Assembly: GCF_000003815.2 (NCBI RefSeq)
Contig: NC_049995.1
Location: forward strand, 6,156,475 to 6,220,474
DNA length: 64,000 nucleotides
Source: Branchiostoma floridae
Taxonomy: Eukaryota > Chordata > Leptocardii > Amphioxiformes > Branchiostomatidae
Reading direction: 5' to 3'
The translations under genes and the position numbers were made by a program. Position 1 is the first letter of the stretch. Each line of letters starts with the position of its first letter. This document shows, one piece after another, positions 23,220 through 35,200 of this stretch. A model generated the notes under the pieces. That model did no database searches. It worked only from the letters and a program-made list of their open reading frames with translations, and was not told the origin of the DNA.

Positions 23220-26200
23220 CTACATATCCACCTTTTCCTTCTCATCTTTCGTCTCATTTTTCATCTCAACCTTTTCCTCGTCCTTTTTCTCCTTCCTCTC
23301 CTCCAGGAAGGCAACGGTCGCTACTGCCCCTTGCTGCAAAACAATAGATAATGTGTCAATACTCAGTTAAAATATTTCTTATATTATAAGCCAATGCATC
23401 TAGTCGATCAAATCCCACATTTTGTAATTGAATATACCCAAACACATCATCAAGTACATCCACAAAAACATACACATAGATAAACGCGCGCGAATCAAAG
23501 AGCTAGTAGAGAGTTGCAGTAATGCCACATTTCTTCACACACAAATACCCAAACAAAAATGTAAAAAGAACATACAAGACTTTCTAATAAGGGACAGCAT
23601 CTCACCCTCATGAGGAAGTTCTTATCTTCAACTTCCATATCAAAATCCATGGTGCCCACATAGTCCACGTCTATGGCGATTGACCTAGAGATATCCTCCA
23701 CCTGGAGGATAACGTAATTTCAATGACAACACAACATGGTACATACTTAAGTTGCCCCCAAATATCAAGCTTTCACCAAGAATAAATTATCACAATCTAA
23801 GAAGTGCACTTTAACAACGAAGAAACATCACCCGCAGTGTTCTCTAAGCAGGTCAATAGTAGCTGTAGTGGCCGCGATTTTTTCCAGCTGCCTCCTACCA
23901 CCCCAACCATAACCTCTGCTTGGAGAAGAACAAGCACGTTGCTCACCAATGTACAGCATATTGACCTAAGATAGAAAATGTGAAACAATCATACTTCAAT
24001 TCCGCTGTTGTTTCCGACGAACTTGAGGATGGTGTCGAAGTAGTCGCGTGGTTCTGACACAAGCCTTGGCTTCAGGTATTTACCCTTGGCCAGTTGCAGA
24101 GGACCAACGTTGTCCTCTATTTTCTTCAGCATTTCTGTCGTCAGCTGAAAAAGTAGACGTTTAACATGATGAATATCAGTTTACAAGAAATTACTAAAAT
24201 AATATGCCATTGTTTTAAACATATAACTGGCTTTGTACAACGGTACATTAGATTCAAATAAGTGAGAAATTACAACTTACGTTGCCATCTTCATCCATTA
24301 ACAATCCATCCATCATCTCCATGGCCTCTTCCGGTGAACGTACGTTCACAATATCAAGGTTTTTCTCGGTGAAAATCTAAAATGAAAATAGTCAAAAGTG
24401 AACGGACTCGGTCGCTTCATTCGGTGGTTAGGAATAGACCATGAATTATGGCACCGTATATATATCTGTGGGCGGGTCATTAACCCTATAATATCGCCTG
24501 GTCCTCTGCTATAATCACCTCATAAAACCTCCAAAACTCTCAAATCTCAGGTTAAGCCCCGGCGAGAAGTGAATTTTTTAAAGACTTTTGAATAAGGGGA
24601 GGCTTTCTATTTTGTTACGTTTTATTTACCAGGGGCTCGGCGATATAAAGAAAATCTAACAAAGTAGACAGCCCGCATAGAGAAACGTTCAAAACCAGCC
24701 GGAGCCTAACCTCTGCTTTGAGAATAGTTGATTTTTACTAAGGCCATGTTGATTTGATTATTGGATGACATCCTCCGGGAACTCCAAAACTGATGCGAGC
24801 GAGCGAATAAAAAAAAAGTTTGGCCCCCCCAAAAAAAGTTGCTTTCAGTATGAAATCAAAGTGGCCAGGAAGGTTGAACATAGAACTAAACACACATAGT
24901 ATGGTATACCAACAGTTAGGTGTAGGGACTAGTACATCATACGGGTGCAAAACATTTTTTTCTTCTTGGACCAATCCGAAAAAAAACAGACCTTAAAAAA
25001 AACAACAGAGCAACAGGTTTCGCCAATTACAAAATGGACACACTATGTCGGCAGCCATTTGGGGTCTAACCAGGGGGCCAAGAAGACAACAAGAGCGAAG
25101 TCAAGTAGGGTTTATAGTCAATTGTACCAGGTTTCTACAGTCAAAGGTACAGAGACAGTTAGCCTTTATTACATGGACATGGGATTTTAGAATGCAGTGG
25201 GAGTCCAATAATCCACCAAACAGATTCCTTTGTAGCAGAACTGACCAATTACCATTGTTTTGAGTATTGCCAGTTCTCAAGTTTCCACAGACAATCAGGT
25301 CCAGGTTCATGTAAGGACCTGGAAATGATCCTCTGGACCTGAATTTTCTGTACTGGTACCTCCCCCAACCAACAATAGATTTTTTTTTCTTTCTGTCCTT
25401 TCAGATCTTATTCGTTGACTTTAGATTCATTTTGGCATTCTATGGTATTAGTTATCTGTTTTCTGATACTTTTTTTTCAATCTACGGAATATTTGTGCTC
25501 AGCTACAGCTGCTTTGCACAATTTATTGTGTGGTCGAAAACGTTTTTTTTTTGGAAATGGCCGAAAATTGGTGCGAGCGCGGATGTCATCCATATAATCA
25601 AATCAACGTGGCCTAATACCTGTGCCAAGTGCTCCCTCGCTCCTTCAACGTTGTCATCTTCAATACACTCGTATAGTCCTTTAATATGTTCGCCAACTAG
25701 TTTCTTTAACATTTGTTTTGCTCTTTCTCCTACGTCGTCCTGCTCGCTCATCTTCTTCTTGTACTTCCTGTCGAAAGTTAGTTCTGCTAGAGTGAACCAT
25801 TTCAAATGAGTGCTTCAGAATTGATATAAAAAGCGAATTAGCAAAAATCTTCTAATGAATATTATAGTTGATTTGAGGAAAATTACTGATCTTGGAAATT
25901 TCTCTTGGGCCGATCAGCCGCAGTCGAACAATCTCTTGCGAATGATGTGAGGGAAAAGTAGCAAAAACTATGTCAACTTCTTATCCTAGTTGAAAAGAAT
26001 ACAAACAGCTTACTTGTATAGCTCCGTCTGAGGTTGTTCTTTTTCAAAATCAGGTTGTGCCTTCACCAGCTTTCTTAAGCGCTCCTCAAACTGTTCCTGG
26101 TACAATTCAGGGTCCTTCCTGGAGAACTTGATATAATGAAGAAAATAGTCACCTATAAGGTAGTGCTTGTGTCACTTCAGGCTATTAATGTGGTTATCTG

Positions 26201-29200
26201 TTATTTTTGCAGTGCCCCTGTTGGGTGTCAACGATATCTTATTCCATTTTATTTGATTTTGATTTTTGATTTTTATGGTATGAAATGTTGAGGTATCGCT
26301 ATAAAAGGTGTGAAGCCGGTGACGGCTCGGCTCCAAAACAACAATCATTATGAGAAAGGGGATCGCCAAAGAGCCGCAATTCGTTGAACAAGAAATGCCC
26401 TAGATTCATAAAATTTACAATATTGATTGTATGATTTTTTTTGGGCACCCATTGTAGTTTAACCGAGTGAAAAGCATAAAGTGATATACCAACTAAATAG
26501 ATTATTGCATGAACAGGCGACGCAAGCAAAGTTGACTGACTTTGGTTTTCATTCTCTTACAGCAAGAGTTAATCTGTACCAGAATCTTACCATTAGAATG
26601 CCCAGAGTCTTGTCATTCCTGGTGTCGAAACGTTCCTTCTTCCTGTGTTCCGGGTGGAACATCCTAGAAATCTTGGCCTCATCTTGCATCGACAGCATTT
26701 TCTTAAAGGTGTGTTCTTCTTTGTCGGACAAGTACCATCCTAACATGAAGTCAAATATAAAACATTCAATCTTGCACCACAAACATAATATTTAATTGCC
26801 GAAGCAGCATAATTTGTAAATTTCTTTCTATTATGTAGAGCATTTTTCCTATCTTAGTCCAACGTAGACTTTTCTTGTTGAAAAACATTGCTTGAAAGAT
26901 GCATACCACTCGTCCTCTGAATGAGATACAGGGTCCACGCGAAGAAAAAAAAATTAGCAGTAAAACCTATAGCAAGAAACTAAACCAATGTCATCGCATG
27001 TTTACACTACAATTAAACTTACCATCAAATGCCCAGAGTGGATAGTTGGCCACCAGTCCACCGTCGATAAAGGTGAATTTGGGGAACCCGTACCCCTCAA
27101 ACGGCTGGAAAGCAACTTGAAAAAGCAAAGGAAACATACTTATGAAGTCATGATCAAGATTTGCACTGATATACTTGGCTTAAGTTGTGCTTCACACATG
27201 GTGCTCGAGAAAATTGAACATAAAGATGACTAATTTTGCGAAAACCAAGGTGAAGAGGAGACTATCGATGTCATATGTGGAGGTAAACTTTGGGCATGAC
27301 ATAAGATTAGATTAAAATCAATGTACGACTCTTCCTGTCTAGAGACTAATGTAAGACAGTAGGAAAGGAGACCGGGAAACGTACATTATACGATAGTAGA
27401 ATTCCATATTCCATGGTCCTGTGGATGCCTTCAAATTCTAGACATACAGTCGGAAATGTACATGCAGCTTTGTGAAGCAGGTTTAGTGGATAGACGATCT
27501 AACCTGGAATGGACATAGACATGCGCACTGCATCCCGAATCTTTATCATGGGCGTGGTTTTCACATGGAAATAAGCTTCACTGCCAAGGACCATGTTGTA
27601 AGCCACGATGCACAGCTCCTTCCCCGTCACACGGTGGAGCTAACACGTACGGAAAGGCCGATTGATTTGTAAAACTGCATTACATATTTCTTGTACGATG
27701 TAAATAAAAAATTCTAACGTGAAATTTTGCAGAGAACCGGCTGTATGCATTCACATAAAACATTGCAATAAATGTGCAATCATAAAAATTATCTCGAAGT
27801 ACTAGTTCTACTACCTACATACTTCATACTCGACCACGATGCTGCATACGCGTCATACTACCAAAATGGTTTGAATCTTTTCGAGGGAGGAATTTGTAAC
27901 AGTTTCCAATTGATTATGCATAGATGGTCGGTGATTTGCCTAATTTGTCTCGGCTGATCATCATCTCTATCCAAGAGGCACAAGTTCAAAGTAGAAAAAG
28001 TATTAAAGTCTTATCATAGCATTGAAGACCCTTTTAGTGATTCCTGATTGATTATGTAAATACTTAACTAATTTGCATGATTTATGTCTAATGATGTTCA
28101 CCTTCACTAAGCTTCATAATGTTGTAATCATTAAATTAGCATCATTTACCACAGTGGAATTACAATATTATTTGGCAAAGGTTAAAAGGGAAGACACTAA
28201 AAGGAAATGAACAGAGAAGAAAACAATAGCCCAACACAGCGATGCAAGGAGATTTTCTCAATCTGATTGATATGTTTTCATTTATACGGCTGTAGTGTCC
28301 TCAAAATCAGGTCTTACCGTGAAATGCAGGGATTTGTAAACTTTCATTAATTATGCAAATAAGCACCTGATCAACACAATTGCCATTTCAATATAAAGAT
28401 CATCACTTAAGGTATTTGCATACCAAATGTCTTGACGATCCTTCGACCCTTTCTGAGTTATTCTGTTTCTAAGTCTGCGACAAAGTTGGCCCCTACAGTT
28501 CAAAACTAGCTGCTAGTGGCCCAAACCTACACCACTGACTTCGAGCCTCAAGACCTATAAACCACTCAAAAATCACGAACCTGCATTTGCAGAAAATTTA
28601 ACATCCAACTTTGAAGCGCTGCTGCAGTACCGCAACACGCCGCAAGAAGGCCCATTATTGAACTTGACCTTCCTTTTTGCCACCCCTACCTATCCACCAA
28701 ATATCATGATGGAAATCCACCTACAACATCTTGAGTTATGTTGTCCACGGCCAAATTAACTAATCAACTCCTACTTTGTTCGTCTTTCTTAATTGAAATA
28801 TTAACAGACGTTTCACCTTTGAGCCCTCAGCTGAAGAACCGCCTATGTAATACTACACCACTACTGTTTGATTTGACACAGTTTTCCAGAATTGTGACCA
28901 GCAGCTGTGTCCTTGATATATGTCAATGTACTAAGCTCTATTCTTTACAAAGGGATCATTACCTTTACCTGAGCTGATTAATTAAGTAAATCAGGACCTG
29001 CCTTGTATGAAATACATCTTAATATGTAAACCATCACCTAAACTATCTATATTCCAAACACAGTAAAGATCCATTAACGTAGACTTTAGCTATTCTCCTC
29101 CAAAGTATCGAGCATAAATGTCCACTGAAGTTCTCAACAAGCCGCTAAGGGGACAAAACATAAACACTTACTCCCAGTTCCTAGAATATAATCCACTACT

Positions 29201-32200
29201 AGAAAATCATAAACTTAGCACTTCCAAAAAATTTAACTTTAAAATTTGAACTTCAGCTTCAGTACCACAACTCGTTGCTAGGAGGTTTATTATCGAACTT
29301 GACCTTCATTTCTGCGACTCCAGTTCATCCAGTAAATATTATGGAGATATAACGTCTGGACTTATGTTGTTCACAGCCAAACCCACTTAAGTACAAAACC
29401 AGCTACAGCACCGTAGGTAAAAGAAAGGTAACTTGCACTTGCACTTGACCTTCCTCTTTTTAACCGCTACCGCTACACACCTGCCAAATATCGTGAATAT
29501 ATCCCAGCAGCATCTTGAGTTATGTTGTTCAAAAATAAGCGCACAAAGATACAAAATCGCTGCAGTACCATAGGAAAACGCAAGGTAAACCGTTTCTGAA
29601 CGTCCTTTTCACAAACGCTACAAACCTACCCAATGTTCCATCTACATTTTCTCGAGTTATATGCTGTTGACCTACATATAGACCCATCATTACCGAAAAC
29701 ATAATTTTCTTGGAGAAAAGATTTAAGTGTAAAATAGTTTATAACCGGTTATTAATTAACACTTTTATCTTCAAATTACTACTCATGGCGTGCGCTTTCT
29801 TACTTTGTCGAACGTGATGTCTTTGTTCATTCCTCTCTTGTCCGGATGAAGTTCTCTAAGGTTCCGTTCTAAGACGTCTCCGAACCAGTCATAAAAATCC
29901 TTCCCTTCGAACATGCCTCTCTCTTTAAACGCTGCTGAGGCCATGGACACCATGTCCACCGTCAGCCAGCTAGGCACACCACGGACGTGGGGAAGCTTGT
30001 TCATGGAGCGCCACCAGCCCCTTGGTGGATCTGTACGTGAAACGAGAAATATTTTATAGTCTACACTTAATTTTGTTACACCATAAGGAGTAGTTCAACC
30101 ATGTAACCCATGTATTTATTAAGCCAATAGCACACATACATAGACACATTCACCCCCCCCCGGAAAGTCTAAACCACACGTTTCTCGCCACAAAATGGAC
30201 CAATCGGCGGGCGCCACAGGATGAGCCAATCGGCGGGGAGCGTTTTGCCACGCCCACGCGCGAGCTCCTGATTGGCCAAGCCGTCCAAAGCGGCATATAC
30301 GGGATAGCATGCTTGAAGGTTACGTTACCAGTATATAGAAGTAAGGGACCGGTGAAATAATGAAGTATTACAGCTTCAATAGTCGCGCGCTGCGACTTAT
30401 GGAGCTTTCATTATTAGATGGCCACTGTCCCGAAGAGAAGGAAATAGTGGAGAACGACCCTTCCTTCCCCACAAAAAGTCAGCTTTCGCCAACCGGACGC
30501 CAGCAGAAATGGCGAGAAGTTATGGCGAAACTAACGCTACAAAACGGCGTCCTCGCGCATAAAGACGCGCCACAACTGCAGCTTGTTTCCGTTGAAGCAG
30601 TGCAGGAAACTTTCATGAGATGTCATCACAACCATCGCTCATGGGAGGAAACATGGAAGCTGGTAGGTCACAGTGTACATTTTGTTAAAACAACGGATGT
30701 ACAATTGGCAACGTTACAATAGCCCTTATTGATAGAATTCTGACATTTAAAAAAGGATTAAACGAATTAATCCGTTTGAGTTTTACAACTTTGCTAATAA
30801 ATACATCACAATCTACACAAATACACATTCAACCCATCTGCACTGACATAATAAAGAAAACTGACGCCCAATATGTTATAAACGAGCAATTACTCAAAGT
30901 CCGTGACATCAAAACATGACTGACTCAACTGCCGTTACAAGGTCACTCAGTCACGTAAGAAGTTGGCCTTACAAAGTCAATCAGATTGGCAGTTTTCACG
31001 ACTGTGTGGTATTTAACAGTGCGAAATGAATAATGAGTCGAATCTACTCCTTGTCCAAGATTTCTGATTGTCTTGAGCAGATAAAGATGGTCATAATCCG
31101 CATGTTACTGTAGGTACGGTAATCAGATGACCGCTAGTAACCCCACAGACGTGAGTCTAACGCTGTGAATATGCTATCATATGATGAACGTCACAGAGTC
31201 ACCGCAAGTGTTTTGTGCAATAAATGTTTATGACAACAGATGTAGTAGAAATTCTACGAAGCTTGTTTTTTTTTTACTTGATAGATGCAGTAAGGCTTTC
31301 TTGTCCCCCACACAAGCGTAATGATATTATACTGTTACATTCAGGGAAAAAAATAGCAGAGTGGAAAGTAGATTTCGCCTGTCTCGTCGGTCGTACCATG
31401 GTCCAATTAGTAATATTATTGTGACCACTTTATGGGTGATATATTCGCGTGCATTGCTAAATCGCTCGTCAAAATCAAAGAGCCATAAACTGTAGGTTCG
31501 ACTAAAATCTTCTTGACTTAATTGCAATAATTGAAGGAGACTGGATCTGCATAAGTGTCGCAATCCACCATATCCCTATAAGGCACTGAACCCCGCTCAG
31601 ATTTCCTTTTAGTATTATACCCCTGGTGCAGTATGTAGTTAGATAATACTTGAATTCCGAGCGGACATTTCTCAGTGTTCCTCTTACCACATAAAGTTCG
31701 CACCTTTTGAAATCTAAAGACTCTAGCTGGTCGTATGAAGGCTCCGTCTTTGCAATGAATTCGCTGAAAGCGCTAAGACCACTGGTCTGTTACCTTAGCC
31801 AAGATGGTTATGTTTTGGGTAGCGTTTGTATGTATGTTTCTATGTTTGTAAGTAACGTTAGAAAACCAACATAACTCGAGAACGCCTGGAAGGATTGTGT
31901 TGATATTCGGTATGTTGGTAGGTCTTGATGAGACCTGGAAACAATTAGATTTTGGGCCCCTAGCGGCCTGTTCCAGTACTGCAGATGAACTTCCTGGTTT
32001 CATATTTCGAGTTCTCCACATGCTGTGGCTATGATTTTTGAGTAGTATACAGCTCTTGATGCCTAGAGTAATTGGTATAGGTTTTGGCCCCTAGTGGCTT
32101 GTTTTGGAACTGCAGTGCAGGTTTAGTGTGAGACTTTGAAAGGGAATAACTCAAGAAGGTGACGGATTGTCATGATTTTTGTATGTAGGTAGCTTAAGTG

Positions 32201-35200
32201 ATGCCTCATATAACTACATATTGAATATGCAAATTGGAATCTAATTTGCATAATTAATTAGAGATATCGTCTAAACATGCTCAGTTCAATTATAGGACCA
32301 TTGCAACAAGACATTTGTAACCGAGAAAGAGAAGAATATTGTTAGATATATATGATGCAAAATAAAGACCTAATTTGCATAATTAATGAGAAAATGTTAT
32401 ATTGTCATTGTGGTAAATGATGGGAACTTCTTAACACTAACTATAAGACTTTCCAATTGCACTGCTAAGTGCTGACCTATCAATTTATGAAGGGTGTGCC
32501 ATCGTTCCAGTAACACAGCCTTGAAAAGACCTTTGCTTTCCTTTGTTACTTGCCAACGACCTAGTCGAAGACAAACATTGCTTGAAGTGTATTTTTTTTG
32601 GTTATCATACATGGCCTAGCGGAAGACCAGTGCGTGAAAACTGCATCTCTTGTGTAATACAGCCAAACCGTCATTGTTCAAAGCTTCAGTGGCTCAGGTG
32701 TAGTAGAAAGTAGAAAGCTGCACTACTGTATGAAAGGTATCAATGTTTGACGAGTCAGTCTTTCCTCCGAACTTGGCCAAAACACAATTTATGAAGGATA
32801 CTTTAACCACACAATTTTGAAGCAAACTGTCTCTGACCAGTGTGCGACTGTTTGACACAATGAAATGGCAAAAACAACTGAAAACATGAAGTTATGACAA
32901 ACCGGTAAACCTTTAATGACACAGGGATGAATCTGACAGTGTGAATGAATGAATGGTATACACACAGGCTGAATTGCATTCTTTTACACTTACAATCATT
33001 GGCTTAGGCAAATTACAGCTTTAACGAAATTGCAGCGGACTTACAACAAAATTTGCATTCTTATAATCAACAAAGACGAAGACTTTCCATGGATAAACAC
33101 AATTTCATAAAGACAATTTACGAAATTTAATACACATGAAAAGTAATTGTGTGAAACATGCGTCTTCCAAGCTCTGAAATATTTTTGTTTCCAAGGTCGC
33201 GTCTCTCCTGTAGCAGAGTCTGAAAACGGTGCCATGCAGGATTCATTGTTCTAGTGATATAGTTTTATTAATAAAGTTATACAAACGACTTCAACATTAA
33301 TGCTCACATGGTCCCTAGTACATGTATATAAAATCATTTCTATCCATTCCAACCTTTAAGGTATCTCACCTGGTCTCAACTAGTCAAAGAAAACACATAT
33401 ATCTCACCTGTAAGGTACTTTACCTGGTCTCACCTGGACCTCAGTCAAAGAAACCATACATATTTCACCTGTAAGGTACGTTACCTGCTCTCACCTGGAC
33501 CTCAGTCAAAGAAACCATACATATTTCACCCGTAAGGTACTTTACCTGGTCTCACCTGGACCTCAGTCAAAGAAACCATACATATTTCACCTGTAAGGTA
33601 CGTTACCTGCTCTCACCTGGACCTCAGTCAAAGAAACCATACATATTTCACCTGTAAGGTACGTTACCTGGTCTCACCTGGACCTCAGTCAAAGAAACCA
33701 TACATATTTCACCCGTAAGGTCCTTAACCTGGTCTCACCTGGACCTCAGTCAAAGAAACCATACATATTTCACCCGTAAGGTACTTAACCTGGTCTCACC
33801 TGGACCTCAGTCAAAGAAACCATACATATTTCACCCGTAAGGTACTTAACCTGGTCTCACCTGGACCTCAGTCAAAGAAACCATACATATTTCACCCGTA
33901 AGGTACTTAACCTGGTCTCACCTGGACCTCAGTCAAAGAAACCATACATATTTCACCTGTAAGGTACTTTACCTGGTCTCACCTGGACCTCAGTCAAAGA
34001 AACCATACATATTTCACCTGTAAGGTACTTTACCTGGTCTCACCTGGACCTCAGTCAAAGAAACCATACATATTTCACCTGTAAGGTACTTTACCTGGTC
34101 TCACCTGGACCTCATATCTCACACATACACACATACAAACACTACCAAAAGCATAACCTTCTTAGTAAAGGACAAAAACCTACTATGATACTAATGGTGT
34201 TACTTACTACCGTACGGAATGATATGTTACTAGAATTGTCTGTTTTGTCAAATACTTACTGCCATATGGAAATACCTGTTTTGTCTAACTAAATGCAGTG
34301 CTTGTGGAGAAAAAGAGATCTTACATTTCCATTCATTTTCGTCATTTTCAGATAGTGTCTACATACCAGACGAATAGCAAGCGCTTTGGAATCCCACAGA
34401 GCATGTTTCGCAAGGTCTTTGATGAGTGTGGGTGCCAAAATACAGTGGCACAAGAACCTGTGTGTCCAGAGACCACGGGAGAGCCAGAAGCTGTGTGTCC
34501 AGAGACCACGGGAGAGCCAGAACCTGTGTGTCAAGAGTCCACGGGAGAGCCAGAACCTGTGTGTCCAGAGACCACGGGAGAGCCAGAACCTGTGTGTCCA
34601 GAGTCCACGGGAGAGCCAGAACCTGTGTGTCAAGAGTCCACGGGAGAGCCAGAACCTGTGTGTCCAGAGACCACGGGAGAGCCAGAACCTGTGTGTCCAG
34701 GGACCACGGGAGAGCCAGAACCTGTGTGTCAAGAGTCCACGGGAGAGCCAGAACCTGTGTATCAAGAGTCCATGAGAGAGCCAGAACCTGTGTATCAAGA
34801 GTCCACGGGAGAGCCAGAACCTGTGTGTCAAGAGTCCACGGGAGAGCCAGAACCTGTGTGTCCAGAGACCACGGGAGAGCCAGAACCTGTGTGTCCAGAG
34901 TCCACGGGAGAGCCAGAACCTGTGTGTCAAGAGTCCACGGGAGAGCCAGAACCTGCATGTCCAGAGACCACGGCAGAGTCCAAAGGTCCAAAATTCAACT
35001 TGTTCCATCAAATTGGAGTATCGTCATGTCAAAATCAAAGTCCCCTAAAACGTAAAAGAAAAGTTACCAAGAATGACTACCAGGTGTTTGAAATAGAGCG
35101 TGATACCACTGATGAACACATAGCTACTCTGGCTGCCAAGTTCAGCTGCCAGATGGTTTTCATCAGAGCCAAGCGTAAGGTTACCTTCAGGCGAGCAAAT

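Larger units (their letters stand above)
13940..27425 (-). repeat. Right arm of large inverted duplication
   Basis: Partner of the left arm. It is longer because it carries arm-specific DNA that the left arm lacks: about 14445-19262 (including the LINE), 20903-22363 and 24742-25613. Outside those insertions, order and orientation are collinear with the left arm in reverse. Confidence 0.85.

Noticed and set aside
22593-23351. 252-codon Leu/Ile/Ser-rich plus-strand open frame and the Arg/Met-rich 93-codon frame opposite
   Set aside because: Both are translations of the GA/TC minisatellite in the patatin 3' UTR; periodic, low complexity, no splice or start context.
33353-34113. Direct-repeat array considered as a CRISPR
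   Set aside because: Units are contiguous 61-bp copies without unique spacers, in eukaryotic DNA.
34289-35055. Minus-strand frames of 240 and 210 codons and additional plus-strand frames over the 33-bp repeat
   Set aside because: Products of a stop-free 33-bp unit read in the wrong frame; only the frame continuing into the MULE core is supported.
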